A DNA stretch of 64,000 nt from Mytilus californianus (lineage: Eukaryota; Mollusca; Bivalvia; Mytilida; Mytilidae). Positions within the stretch are counted from its first letter, which is position 1. Every line of letters starts with the position of its first letter. Position numbers and translations under genes: made by a program. The stretch lies in contig NW_026262668.1 in NCBI RefSeq assembly GCF_021869535.1, forward strand, positions 137,937,635 to 138,001,634. Reading direction: 5' to 3'. This document shows positions 1-11,484 of this stretch, piece by piece. A model generated the notes under the pieces. That model was not told the DNA's origin, did no database searches, and was given only the letters and a program-made list of their open reading frames with translations.

Positions 1-597
1 CCTAGATTGTAATAAGAGATATGTGTTAATGTCGATGAGCAATCCTAGATAGTAATAAGAGTTGAGTGTTGATGCTGATGAGCATTCCTAGATTGTAATA
101 AGAGTTACGTGTTGATGCCGATGAGCATTCCTAGATTGTAATAAGAGTTATTTGTTGATGCCAATGAACATTCCTAAATTGTAATAAGAGTTATGTGTTG
201 ATGCCGATGAACATTCCTAAATTGTAATAATAGTTATGTGTTGATGCCGATGAGCATTCCTAGATTGTAATAAGTTATGTGTTTATGCCGATGAGCATTT
301 CTAGATTGTAATAAGAGATATGTGTTGATGTCGATGAGCAATCCTAGATAGTAATAAGAGTTATGTGTTGATGCTGATGAGCATTCCTTGATTGTAATTA
401 GAGATATGTGTTGATGTCGATGAGCATTCCTAGATTGTAATAAGAGTTGAGTGTTGATGCTGATGAGCATTCCTAGATTGTAATAAGAGTTACGTGTTGA
501 TGCCGATGAGCATTCCTAGATTGTAATAAGAGTTATGTGTTGATGCAGATGAGCATTTCTAGATTGTAATAAGAGATATGTGTTGATGCCAACGAGC
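1..597. repeat. Minisatellite, 43-bp unit, about 14 copies
   Basis: Head-to-tail copies of a 43-bp unit containing CCTAGATTGTAATAAGAG followed by a GTTGATGCCGATGAGCATT-like half. Copies differ by point changes and the array runs off the left edge of the window. It stops near 597 where the unit dissolves into unrelated sequence. Short open frames in it exist only because the unit has few stops. Confidence 0.95.
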
Positions 598-1267
598 ACA
601 AAGAAGGAAAGTACATTACAGTGACAAAAGCTCCAGACAGCATAACTTAGCCCTAGAAAGAAGTTGTACCAACAGGTCATAAGATTAAGACGCCATATTT
701 AATGCTATTACACATCAGCAGGAAAGTTAAATAACTGATTCATATAAAGATTAAAAGAAGTAACTGCCAATATAGTAAAATAAGACATGATGCATGATGT
801 GTGGTCATGAGATTTTTTACTACACTGATGATGAATCACCTGACAAGGCTTCGATCCTGTACAAGTCTTTGGAACCGCTTGTTAACTTTACTTAAAATAC
901 AAAGCCTTCCTGAGCTTAAATGTGAGAAAATCAACAAAATAATGTCATCTGGCAGTATCTGAAAATTATCCATCGCCGTCCATTCGGAAAAATTTGATAT
1001 GTTCCGAGTGACCCATTATTAAACCCCAAAGTCAAGTCGGGAAGGTATTGTTGTGTAATACGGAAAAGGCGTATTCTACATCTACATTCAAACTTGGCCA
1101 ATACTCAACGCTTCCAGTGGGCGCAAGAAAAAGAGTAATTTTATAAGATAAAACCAAAAATATATAAAGCAAGTATAAAATATGATGGGAAAAAAAAATA
1201 TAATAATAAAGTAAAATAATAAAAGGGGTACCCAGTTGATTTTCGTTCATCTGGCCTGAACCATGAT
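598..1267. other. No recognised feature
   Basis: Unique-looking AT-rich sequence between the minisatellite and the MITE pair. No exon, RNA gene or clear repeat boundary was recognised. The minus-strand open frame at 1032-1328 overlaps the first MITE and does not look like a gene. Confidence 0.5.
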
Positions 1268-1268
1268 A

Positions 1269-1436
1269 CACCTTATCGCTATTCCCGGCTGACCCGAGAA
1301 TCTGTCCCGCTTCAGCTATTGACGTCATACAACAATCACTTTTCCAGTGTGGCGTCAGATATTTTGTATTATGACGTCAAAATTTTACGGGAACCTGTGT
1401 GATGTCCAGTAATGGCGGACAAATAGCGATAAGGTG
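1269..1436 (+). mobile_element. 168-bp MITE, copy 1 (TA target site)
   Basis: Short element with terminal inverted repeats beginning CACCTTATCGCTATT and ending with the complement, flanked by TA on both sides (1267-1268 and 1437-1438). It has no coding capacity. TIRs plus a TA duplication fit a non-autonomous Tc1/mariner-type transposon; the superfamily is inference. A second copy of the same length lies 81 bp away in the opposite orientation. Confidence 0.85.
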
Positions 1437-1517
1437 TATGCGGCTTCCGTGGCGGTACCAGGGAAATAATCCCCGCCGGCACAACTCCAGTCCATCATTT
1501 GACTTACTTGGCAAATA

Positions 1518-1685
1518 CACCTTATCGCTATTTGTCCGCCATTACTGGACATCACACAAGTTCCCGTAAAATTTTGACGTCATAATAGAAAATATCTGAC
1601 GCCACAATGGAAAAGTGATTGTTGTATGACGTCAAAAGTTCGAGCGGGACTGATTCTCGGGTCAAGCGGGATTAGCGATAAGGTG
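1518..1685 (-). mobile_element. 168-bp MITE, copy 2, inverted relative to copy 1
   Basis: Same length, same termini and TA flanks (1516-1517 and 1686-1687) as the element at 1269-1436, but reversed. By eye the two copies differ at only a handful of bases, so together they could fold into a long hairpin with an 81-bp loop. The loop is locally GC-rich. Confidence 0.85.
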
Positions 1686-1814
1686 TATGGGGGACTGAAC
1701 AGACTAGAAAGTGAATGTTGAAAGCTCCCTCTTGAACGATACCAAGGAGGGAACCTCAGCTATAGTTGATGGTAAAGAGTTCCAAACGGTCACTGTTCTT
1801 GGGAAAAACTGTAT

Positions 1815-2005
1815 TTATATGCCATTAGTCTTGGTTAAATATTGCCGGAACTTCTTGGTATGTGATGATCTTGTTCTTGATGACATTGGAGTTAAGTAAG
1901 TTTCGCATGGTATATCCACAAGATCATTAACCACTTTGTAGAGTAATGTTAGCTGTAATTTCACCCTAACTTCTGTTTTCCAATGATTCCCAGTCAATGC
2001 AGGGC
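1815..2005 (-). pseudogene. LINE reverse transcriptase, C-terminal fragment
   Basis: The minus strand reads a stretch containing LTLLYKVVNDLVDIP followed by an arginine/threonine-rich segment ending in KFRQY. This is the usual post-RT region of CR1/Jockey-like non-LTR retrotransposon proteins. Just upstream, a second frame reads DWESLEN and then hits a stop, so a frameshift is present. It continues the RT fragment at 2775-3460, from which it is separated by inserted repeat DNA. Dead copy; clade is inference. Confidence 0.75.
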
Positions 2006-2149
2006 TGCCAAGTCTCACACAATTACATTTTCATGCATATTTGGCGGCATTTTCCTTTGATCTATTGTTTTTTCTCTTTGATCTTTACAATTTTGGCCAA
2101 ATCTCACGCATCTGCTTCATGAAAACTTGGCACTAAGTACTGTCAATAT

Positions 2150-2772
2150 AAAAAAGATGTGGTATGATTGCCAATGAGACAACTCTCCACAAGAGACCAA
2201 ATGACACAGAAATTAACAACTATAGGTCACCGTACGGCTTTCAACAATGAGCAAAGCCCATACCGCACAGTCAGCTATAAAAGGCCCCGAAATGACAATG
2301 TAAATAAATTCAAACGAGAAAACTAACGGCCTAATTTATATACAAAAAATGAACGAAAAACAAATATGTAACACATAAACAAACGACAACCACTGAATTA
2401 CAGGCTCCTGACTTGGGACAGGCACATACATACAGAATGTGGCGGGGTTAAACATGTTAGCGGGATTCCAACCCCCCTAACCTGGGACAGTGGTGTAACA
2501 GTACAACATAAGAACGAACTATAAAAATCAGTTGAAAGAGGCTAAACTCATCAGATGGATAAAAATACAAATACTACAAATACAAGTGGACGTGGCCGGG
2601 TACTTGTACATCCAAACAAGAAAAAGACACTAAGTACAGATCTGAGAGTACTCGCAGTTACTGACAGCTAGTTCAAAGCCACTAACAACTAATAAAAAAA
2701 ATCATGCATCTAAGACTAAATTATCAATCCGTACACATCCAACATCCAATGGATTTAGTGTAAAGACGTCAT
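2150..2772 (+). mobile_element. Dispersed element family B, copy 1, inserted in the LINE
   Basis: Starts with AAAGATGTGGTATGATTGCC and runs to a GGATTTAGTG...GACGTCAT end. The same sequence occurs at 9165-10093 (+) and, as parts, at 6536-6897 (-), 31503-31657 (-) and 53490-53536 (-). It interrupts the LINE coding sequence, so it is younger than that LINE. A further short segment at 2006-2149 is also foreign to the LINE. No protein is encoded; mechanism unknown from this window. Confidence 0.8.
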
Positions 2773-2774
2773 AA

Positions 2775-3460
2775 ACAGTCAAAAACAAGTTCTTCCAACA
2801 TACTGTCCACACTACTGGTGTTCCTATAGCGATTGGTGGCATAACGGGCTGCACGACGCTTGACCATTTCAACCTTTTTCACCTGCTCTTTTTGGTATGG
2901 GTTCCATACTGTTGCACAGTAGTCTAAGTTGGATCTGACCATTGCAACATAGGCGTTTGTCTTGGTTTCACTGTTAGATGTTCTCAGGTTGCGTTTTAGA
3001 AATCCTAGCATGCTGTTTGCTTTTTTGGTTACTCTATCGATGTATTGTTTCCAGGACAGGTCTGATTCAATGTCAACTCCAATGTATTTGGTACTTCTTG
3101 ATCTTTCTAGCACTTGTCCCTTAAGCGTGTATGAGTGTTTTATTGTTGAACGTGATCTGGTGGTAGATTGTACACTGCACTTATGTTGGTGAAAGTCCAT
3201 GCCCCAGGTTTTTTCCCAATCTGCAAGTTTGTATAGATCTTCTTGTAGTATTTTAGTATCAGCAGGAGATGTTATTGTTCTGTATACTATACAATCGTGT
3301 GTAAATAGTCGTGTGTTGGATGGTAAGTCATTTATAAATAGAAGGAATAGTAATGGTCCAAGTACAGTCCCTTGGGGGACACCACTAACCACATGAACTT
3401 TCTCCGAAGATTCTCCCTCAACGATTCGAATACGACCGGGAATTAATAGTTTTCAGTTGT
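2775..3460 (-). pseudogene. LINE reverse transcriptase (RT) fragment
   Basis: The minus strand encodes an RT core: VVSGVPQGTVLGPLLFLLFI (RT block 4), the catalytic block, a KYIGVDIESDLSW thumb-region motif, and a WNPYQKEQVKKVEMVKRRAA segment typical of CR1/Jockey-like LINEs. The catalytic box, normally FADD, reads FTHD, so one of the metal-binding aspartates is lost. The reading frame stays open for about 220 codons and then ends where family B was inserted. The upstream N-terminal part (endonuclease and early RT) is missing. Inactive remnant; expression is not expected. Confidence 0.9.
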
Positions 3461-4460
3461 TATTGTTTAAATAAATGGTTAAATCAGCATAGCACTGCAT
3501 AATTAAAGTTGTTCACTATGAGCTCAAAAGTACAAAATCTACTTACCATAATGAAAACCTAAGATGAAAAGAAAAACAGAGATTTTCTTTAGTTATGTTA
3601 TTACCAGTGGCGGATCCAGAAATTTAATAAGGGCGGAAGGGGGGGGGGGGGCACTGACTGCCTAAGAGGGGCCCGTTCCAGTCATGCTTCAGTGATTCCC
3701 TATATAATCAACATATAACATGTGTATATATGTCTCTGTTATGGCTCAGTCTTTTTCGTCATACAAGGAACACTATTCAACAACAGGTTTTTGTATTGTG
3801 TCAGTATGATTATTTGCATAATGTTGCTATATAGGCAGACATCCATTGAAATTAAACAATTGTCACTCTTTAGTATCTATAGAAGAAAATAGGGCCATGT
3901 TGCAATGATTGCCAAAAGACAGTCAATCGGTAGGTGCAAATTATTTTGAAGTTTGAAGATGCATATATTATGCATAAATTTCTTAGAAAAAAATCCACGG
4001 AAAGGTGAAAGATTGGTCATTTAAAAGTATTTATATGCATTTCTGTCTCCTGCAACAGTATTTTGAAAAAGTGAATAGTATATATAAATAAGTGAATAAT
4101 ATATATGAATAAGAAGATGTGGCAATGAGACACGAAAACTTATCGTGGAGAGAAAGTCGGGTACCCTCTTAACAAAGAGGTAGAAGATACCAAGCTTTGG
4201 GCTGGGACATATAATATGATAGTTAGCATAAAAGTCCCAGGCTTGAGATACAAACTTGAAAGTGACATTTACATTCGTCGAAAAGAAACTGACAACGACA
4301 TGACAATTAATTAACATTCCAACCTGATTAAAATTCAAATCTATCTTAACTCGCGCGTTCGTACATATAAGCTCATATGAGAATAACGAAATCAGAGATC
4401 TACATTTTAATTAGATTCTTAACATTCAAACATGGTTGAAAAGATTGCTTTGTCTTTAAA
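3461..4460. other. No gene; scattered repeat scraps
   Basis: Contains a CAGTGGCGGATCCA motif at about 3605 and a G run at 3636-3647, which look like the end of a short dispersed repeat. A patch at about 4100-4320 has words seen in mussel repeats. No exon was recognised. Confidence 0.4.
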
Positions 4461-4464
4461 AAAA

Positions 4465-4690
4465 AGATACCAGGCTTATCATTTGTTACGCCAGTCCGCG
4501 ACGGGGTTTTGTGTACATCAGACTCATCAGAAGCGCTCAAATCAAAACAGTTGAGAGGCAAAACAAAAATCGAAGACGAAGAACATTGAAAACGAAAAAC
4601 ACCAAATAATGTGCTAAATACGACTCAGGCCATCTATGCCTGTGAGTACAAAAACCCTTAGTATTGCGAATATTTCAAAATTGTGCAATA
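4465..4690 (+). mobile_element. Dispersed element family A, copy 1
   Basis: Begins with a GATACCAGGCTTAT-like box and includes an ACATCAGACTCATCAG box and a CAAATAATGTGC-like box in fixed order. The same order is seen at 23683-23905, and the start of it at 5597-5680. Non-coding, AT-rich; class not determined. Confidence 0.7.
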
Positions 4691-4720
4691 GAAATTTAAG
4701 GAAATGACTGTATCATTGAT

Positions 4721-5585
4721 ACATAAATACTGACTACTGTCTGGGCTATTGTAACTGACTACTGGACTGGTGATGTCTACGAAACTTCCACATACAGTGG
4801 TATCAACTCAACGATTGTAACTGACTACTGGGCTGGTGATGTCTACAAAACGTCCACATACAGTGGTATCAACTCAGCGATTGTAACTGACTACTGGGCT
4901 GGTGATGTCTACGAACCTTCCTCATACAGTGGTATCAACTCAGAGAGAGTAACTGACTACTGGGCTGGTGATGTTTACGATCCACATACAGTGGTACCAA
5001 CTCAGCGATTGTAACTGACTACTGGGCTGGTGATGTCTATGAAACTTCCACATACAGTGGTATCAACTCCGCGATTGTAACAGACTACTGGGCTGGTGAT
5101 GTCTACGATTCACATACAGTGATATCAACTCAGCGATTGTAACTGACTACTTGGCTGGTGATGTCTACGATCCACATACAGTGATATCAACTCAGCTATT
5201 GTAACTGACTACTGGACTGGTGATGTCTACGATCCACATACAGTGGTATCAACTCAGCTATTGTAACTGACTACTAGGCTGGTGATGTCTACGAACCTTC
5301 CACATACAGTGGTATCAACTCAGCGATTGTAACTGACTACTGGGCTGGTGATGTCTACGATCCACATACAGTGGTATCAACTCAGCGGTTGTAACTGACT
5401 ACTGGGCAGCCCTGGTGATGTCTACGATCCACATACAGTGGTATCAACTCAGCGAGAGTAACTGACTACTGGGCTGGTGATGTCTACGATCCACATACAG
5501 TGGTATCAACTCAGCGATTGTAACTGACTACTTGGCTGGTGATGTCTACGATCCACATACAGTGGTATCAACTCAGCGATTGTAA
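4721..5585. repeat. Minisatellite, 62/66-bp units, about 14 copies
   Basis: Direct copies of a unit with GTAACTGACTACTGGGCTGG, then TGATGTCTACGA, then CACATACAGTGGTATCAACT. Two length classes alternate irregularly, differing by a 4-bp segment after CTACGA. It lies directly between family A copy 1 and family A copy 2. Confidence 0.95.
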
Positions 5586-5596
5586 AAACTCTTCAA

Positions 5597-6300
5597 AGAT
5601 ACCATGCTTATAATTTGTTACACTAAGTCGACATTGCTTTACGTCTTTGTCAGACTTATCAGTGTCGATCGAATCAAAACAGTTCAACGGGAAGGCCAAA
5701 TTAATCAAAACAATTCTACGGGAAGGCCAAATTAATCAAAACAGTTCAACGGGAAGGCCAAATTAAACAAAACAGTTCAACGGGAAGGCCAGATTAATGA
5801 AAATAGTTCAACGGGAAGGCCAAATTAAACAAAACAGTTCAATGGGAAGGCCAAAACAGTTCAACGGGAAGGCCAAATTAATCAAAAAAGTTCAACGGGA
5901 AGGCCAAATTAATCAAAACAGTTCAACGGGAAGGCCAAATTAAACAAAACAGTTCAACGGGAAGGCCAAATTAAACAAAACAGTTCAACGGGAAGGCCAA
6001 AACAGTTCAACGGGAAGGCCAAATTAATCAAAACAGTTCAACGGGAAGGCCAAAATTAATCAAAACAGTTCAACGGGAAGGCCAAATTAAACAAAACAGT
6101 TCAACGGGAAGGCCAAGTTAATCAAAACAGTTCAACGGGAAGGCCAAATTAATCAAAACAGTTCAAAGGGAAGGCCAAATTAAACAAAACAGTTCAACGG
6201 GAAGGCCAAATTAGTCAAAACAGTTCAACGGGAAGGCCAGATTAAACAAAACAGTTCAACGGGAAGGCCAAATTAAACACGAAGTTAAAGAACTTTTGAA
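5597..6300 (+). mobile_element. Family A, copy 2, with an internal tandem expansion
   Basis: The left part (5597-5675) matches family A: GATACCATGCTTATAATTTG, then a CAGACTTATCAG box. At the point where other copies have one ATCAAAA(C/T)AGTT segment, this copy has an array of it (5676-6280), after which an AAGTTAAAGAACTTTTGAAA tail resembles the family again. Confidence 0.7.
5676..6280. repeat. Minisatellite, about 31-bp unit, about 19 copies
   Basis: Tandem copies of a unit containing AAACAGTTCAACGGGAAGG followed by CCAAATTAA or CCAAATTAAT. Some copies are shortened. The unit appears to be derived from an internal segment of family A. Confidence 0.95.
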
Positions 6301-6535
6301 AACTTATAAAACGTAGAAAAACAAAAGTGTACAAAAAAAAACGATGTATCATCTCACTCTCTGTTACTTCCATTTTTTATAGAGAAAGAAGTCCTCATAC
6401 CCGTAGAAATGTCATGCAGTAGAAGTTCGTTCATAATATAAGTTCCAAGTGGAAGAAACATTCTGTAATATCATCTCCACTGGAACAGATATAAAGACTA
6501 TTTGTTCCAGTTGGAATAGACATTATGTCTTTTTA

Positions 6536-6897
6536 TGTTGTAATGTTATACCACTGTTTCAGTTTAGGGTGAAGGTTGCCGCCTGTTAAAATGTTTAAAC
6601 ACGCTGCATTTTTATGCACCTGTCCGAAGTCAGGAGCCTGTTTTCAGTGGTTGTCGTTTGTTGGTGTGGTTCATAAGTATTTCTCGTTTCTCGTTTTTTA
6701 TATAGATTAGACCGTTTGTTTTCCTGTTTGAATTGTTTTACACTAGTCTTTTTGGGGCCCTTTATAGCTTGCTGATCGGTTTGAGCCAAGGCTCCGTGTT
6801 GAAGGCCATACTTTGACCTATAATTGTTTACTTTTTACACATTGTGACTTAGATGGATAGTTGTCTCATTGGCACTCATACCGCATCTTCTTATTTA
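6536..6897 (-). mobile_element. Dispersed element family B, copy 2
   Basis: Reverse complement of the family B consensus, including the GGGGCCCTTTATAGCTTGCT and GTTGTCTCATTGGCACTCAT boxes. It corresponds to the left third of the longer copy at 9165-10093. Open frames here are shadows of the repeat. Confidence 0.85.
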
Positions 6898-7234
6898 TAT
6901 ATATTATGGCATTCCAGGGGGAATTCTGTTAGGCGGAACAAATATGCGTTGACAGAAATATATAAAAAAAATAATATAAATATCAATACACTAGTGAATC
7001 CAAAATCTTACAATTTAAGTTTTCTGTCTTTTGCATTTGCGCAGAATTTCGTCCCGATTTTCCCTTTTCTCACGGAATACACTGAAAAAGATGTGGAAGG
7101 GTGACATTTGCAGATACACAACTGGATACGTCTACATTTATTCACCTTTAATATGAATATATGTTACGTAAAATCTTCCAGAACATTCTAAGGTTTGGGG
7201 AATTTAGTATTCAAAAGTGCATACTTTTCATTTG
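6898..7234. other. No recognised feature
   Basis: AT-rich spacer between two repeats. The short open frame at 6853-7104 starts inside family B and has no recognisable protein signature. Confidence 0.4.
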
Positions 7235-8262
7235 CAAATAAACTCGAATAAAATGCTCCGCTGAGCGCAGCCTGATACGACCGCAGAGGTCGAACCCTGA
7301 ACAGTTGGGGCAAATTTGGACACAATAATCAAGCTTGATACTGTCTGAATTTGGATTGTGATCCAATTTTTGATACAATATAGGTTTCTGACACAAAATA
7401 AATGTGGTCAAAGATCTTACAAATCTATTGCGCAATACTGTTAAATTTAACATTTCTTCTTTCTTCTTGCAACTTTTCAAAAATTTGAAATTTGTAAAAA
7501 TTTTGAAAACAAAATATGAAGCCCTTAAAAATATAGGAACCCCCCACCATTTTTTAATCCCTCCTTCGAGCAATTACCTCCAAACTCAATCCCAGCCTTT
7601 CCTTTGTATTATGAAACCTTGTAGTACAATTTCAGAGAGATCCATTCACTTAAACACAAGTTATTGTCTGGAAACTAGAAAAATGCTTGTTTTTGACCCT
7701 TTTTTGGCCCCTCATTCCTGCATGTATGGGACAATTACCTCCAAACTCAATCCCAGACTTCCCTTTGTGATATGGAACCTTTGTGGTACAATGTCAGAGA
7801 GATCCATACACTCACACACAAGTTATTGTCTTGAAACTACAAAAATGCTTGTTTTTGGCCCCTTTTTGGCCCTTAATTCCTAAACTGTTGGCACCATAAG
7901 CCCCTAAATGAATCCCAACCTTTTAATTGTGGTATTAAACATTGTGGTACAATTTCAGAGCAATCAAAATACTTATACACAAGTTATTATCCTGAAACTA
8001 GAAAAATGCTTGTTTTGGGCCCTTTTGGGCCCCTAATTCCTAAACGGTTGGGACCATCATCCCCAAAATCAATACCAACCTCCCTATTATGGTATTGAAC
8101 CTTCGTAAAAAATTTCATAGAGATCCATTTACTTAAACTAAAATTATTGTCCGGAAACCAAATGTGTCTTCGGACGACGACGCAGACGACGCAGACGACG
8201 ACGTCGACGACACCATATCATTATACGATCCCAAAAAATTTTTTGCAGTCGTATAAAAATTG
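7235..8262 (+). mobile_element. Dispersed element family C, copy 1
   Basis: Starts with GCTGAGCGCAG...ATACGACCGCAGAGGTCGAA and ends with a CGACGACG tract and TATACGATCCCAAAAAATTT...GTCGTATA, a terminal hairpin. Between them are direct modules of about 155 bp, each with CAAGTTATTGTCTGGAAACT-like and TTTTTGGCCC boxes (7560-8150). Other copies: 11485-12660 (+), 35813-36718 (-), 39875-40060 (-). The frames at 7211-7573 and 7404-7883 run through repeat modules and are not genes. Confidence 0.85.
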
Positions 8263-8835
8263 TAATACATTATGTAGCTGTAAGAGTTAATATGCTTAGG
8301 CAAAAACAATCTACTGATATCTTTTCAGATTAATTCACGCGTTTTCCTGAAAATTCGACAAATTCGATAATAATAATAAAGTTAAAGTGTCACTTTTATA
8401 GCTATTTGAAAAATGTCTTTCAACTATAATACATGAGGAATTCTTGTCGTCTTTTCAATAGTAAAACAAGACATTTTTTGTTATTTTGTAAATGTAAATT
8501 TTAAATGTTATATTATTTATAAATTATGTCTGTTTCCAGTTTGGACTTGATTGAAGTGTAATACCAAGGTAATTAGCAGATTCTAATGTAGATACAGATT
8601 CAATGTGTTATTATAGTCTCACTACTTGCAATACATAAATATACAGTACATACAGAGTATATACACAATATAAAACAGACAATTAACAAATATAAAATAC
8701 AAGTACCATTCTATTAAGAATTATGAGAGACTGTAAAATGTATGATTGTGGAGGAAGCAATTAGGTTTTTTATAATTGTTTTTGTGCGTGACAAAAAGTA
8801 CATTCTGATTTTTTTCGGATGGAAAAGCAACCAAC
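8263..8835. other. No recognised feature
   Basis: AT-rich sequence with no exon, RNA gene or repeat boundary that I can support. Confidence 0.4.
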
Positions 8836-9039
8836 CAGCCCAGTTACCACAATGATGCTGCTTCAAGATCAGCCCAGTTACCACAATGATGCTGCTTCAA
8901 GATCAGCCCAGTTACCACAATGATGCTGCTTCAAGATCAGCCCAGTTACTACAATGGTGCAGCTTCAAGATCAGCCCATTTACCACAATGATGCTGCTTC
9001 AAGATCAGCCCAGTTACTACAATGGTGCAGCTTCAAGAT
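8836..9039. repeat. Minisatellite, 34-bp unit, exactly 6 copies
   Basis: Units start at 8836, 8870, 8904, 8938, 8972 and 9006, each beginning CAGCCCA and ending GCTTCAAGAT. A partial seventh start (CAGCCC) follows at 9040. Two unit variants (ACCACAATGATGCTG and ACTACAATGGTGCAG) occur. Confidence 0.97.
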
Positions 9040-9164
9040 CAGCCCGATGTTTATTGTCGTAATTTTAGGATAAAGCCGTTTATTTAGATCGTTATAGCAC
9101 AATGTGCACATGATTTTAATCCCAAGTCAAAATTAAAACTGTTACCGGGTAAATACATTTGGTC

Positions 9165-10093
9165 GGATGATATAAATAAGAAGTAGTGTTATGAGTGCCA
9201 ATGAGACAACTATCCATCCAAGTCACAATGTGTAAAAAGTAAACAATTATAGGTAGTACGGCCTTCAACACGGAGCCTTGGCTCACACCGAACATCAAGC
9301 TATAAAGGGCCCCAAAATGACTAGTGTAAAACAATTCAAACATGAAAACCAACGGTCTAATCTATATAAAAAACGAGAAATGAGAAACACTTGTGAACCA
9401 CACCAACAAACGACAACCACTGAACAACAGGCTCCTGACTTGGAACAGGTGGATAAAAATGCAGCGTGTTTAAACGTTTTAACAGGCGCCAACCTTCACC
9501 CTGACCTGAAACAGTGGTGTAACATTACAACATAAAAAGACACACAATAAAATACCTATTGAAATGGCTTAACTCGATCAAAAAGACATACACAAAAAAC
9601 AAGAAAATATACACTGAACGAATAAGTTTGATCTATGACAAAATATAAATAAAAAAGATGTATCAAAAAGACAACTCTAACCCAGGACAAAATGGCGCCA
9701 AATAAAGCAACGCACACAGGCAAATCCAAATATAATAATTTTGTTGTTAAGAGAACAGAAACATTTTTTACAAAATAAATTTGTTGTTCATAGTACGAGT
9801 ACAGACGTGAAAATTTATCGTCATACTAAATACTTATCAAAGGTCGTACATATTGAAAATAGTAAGACGAGATTTAACACAAATTAAGTAAACATTGAAT
9901 AACAGAAATGCATAACAAATTGTGTCAACAGGTCAAATTAACACGAAAGTACGATTTGAGAGTACTCGCAGTTACTGAAAGCTAGTTAAAAGCCAAAAAC
10001 AATTATTAATAATAAAAAATCATACATCAGAGACTAAAATCAATTAAAACACACCCCAGGCAGGGATTTAGTGTTTTAACGTCATGTGAAGCC
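9165..10093 (+). mobile_element. Dispersed element family B, copy 3 (longest)
   Basis: Contains, in order, the GTGCCAATGAGACAACTATC start, a CTATAAAGGGCCCCAAAATG box, the ACAGTGGTGTAACATTACAA box, GAGTACTCGCAGTTACTGAA and a GGATTTAGTGTTTTAACGTC end. It matches copy 1 at 2150-2772 at both ends and so defines the element's limits. Confidence 0.85.
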
Positions 10094-10269
10094 ATTGAAC
10101 TTTACAAGAAAAACATTCAAAGTAAAGAGTCTATAAACAAAATTTAATTTTTGATGAAAGAAGAATTTAGTGGTACTGATAGTATGGTAATATCTTTTAA
10201 TTCCATACTGCTAGAAAGTACAAATAGGTCAGCTAAATTTGTACCAAAAAAAGGCCTCATAAAACAAAA

Positions 10270-11180
10270 AAATCGTAAGGGTTCCGCGGAACCCAGTGTC
10301 TCGCCTACTTTTGCTGCTAGTTACAGGCTCGACAAAAATGGGGAAAAATCATTAAAAATTTTCTTATAGATAGTATCTTTTGATTGTAAGAAGCTTCTGT
10401 CCAAGTTTGGTAAAAATCCAGAATGGTTTATGAATCTAATAAAGTTTTAAAAACTTTAACTACAGACTGTATGTAATGTTAACTGGAAGAAAAATTCGTA
10501 AGGGTTCCGCGGAACACAGTGTCTCGCATACTTTTGCTGTTAGTCGCAGGCTCAACAAAAATGGGGAAATGATTATTAAAAATTTTCCTCTAGATACTAT
10601 CTTTTGATTGTAAGAAGCTTCTGTTCAAGTTTGGTAAGAATCCAGGATGGTTTATGAATCTAATAAATGTTTTAAAAACTTTAACTGCAGACGGTATGTA
10701 ATGTTAACTGGAAGAAAAACATAGTACGTTTATAAGTAATATACAGAAAAACAGGAATTTTTTTTTTATAAAATTTCCTTCTAGATACTAGCTTTTGATC
10801 ATAAACAAGCTTCTGTCCAAGATTGGTAGAAATCCAGGATAGTTTAAGAAAGTTATTAAAATTTTGAAAACTTTAACCAAAGAGTGAATGTAATGTTAAC
10901 TGGCAGAAAAACTAAGTCCATACATAAGTAAAATACGGAAAAACAGGATTTTATTTTTTACAAAATTTACTTCTGGATACTATCTTATGATCATAAACAA
11001 GCTTCTTTCCAAGTTTGGTAGAAATCCAGGATAGTTTAAGAAAGTTATTAAAATTTCAAAAACTTTAACCACAGAGTGAATATATGCGGACGCCGCCGAC
11101 GACGACGACGCCGACGACGGAATGTAGGATCGCTATGTCTCGCTTTTGCGACAAAAGTCGCAGGCTCGACAATAAAACCA
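10270..11180 (+). mobile_element. Dispersed element family D, copy 1
   Basis: Starts with a GGTTCCGCGGAACC palindrome and a GTCTCGC box. It then has four direct modules (about 10330, 10555, 10770, 10950), each with AAGCTTCTGTCCAAGTTTGG and AACTTTAAC(T/C)(G/A)CAGA boxes, and ends with a GACGACGACG tract and a GTCTCGCTTTTGCGAC end. The first two modules each carry their own copy of the palindrome. Related pieces are at 45990-46285 and 60000-60572/63469-63690. Confidence 0.8.
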
Positions 11181-11484
11181 AGTCCAAAAAAAAAACCTTG
11201 GTTTACTGAATCAAACGCAGATTTGCGTAGGTCTGTTATAATTTATGAGAAACTGGTGAATATTTTAAAGCCAGTTATAGAAAATCTTTGTATTCCTTCA
11301 GTGGCCGTTACAGACGGCAGTGTAAATATGAAGAAAAAATATAGGCAGAATATATGCACTGAAATAAGCGATAGTACAGAAAAAGGGCCCTAAATTTTGT
11401 GCATTGGTTAATATTCTTAGTAATTCATCAGCTAGTGGGGTAAGTGACCCCTTACCCCAAGAGGAAATTATACTGAATCATTTC
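11181..11484. other. Spacer with a short open frame
   Basis: A plus-strand frame stays open to 11393, but its start is in the GC-rich tract of family D and no family signature is visible in the remainder. Left as non-coding. Confidence 0.35.

Noticed and set aside
1711..1899. 62-codon plus-strand frame
   Set aside because: It overlaps, on the opposite strand, the LINE C-terminal fragment that carries recognisable motifs.
7211..7883. Overlapping frames of 120 and 159 codons on opposite strands
   Set aside because: Both run through family C modules; similar text is non-coding in the other family C copies.
11076..11393. 105-codon frame starting with an arginine run
   Set aside because: The arginine run is the GACGACGACG tract of family D; the remainder has no signature.
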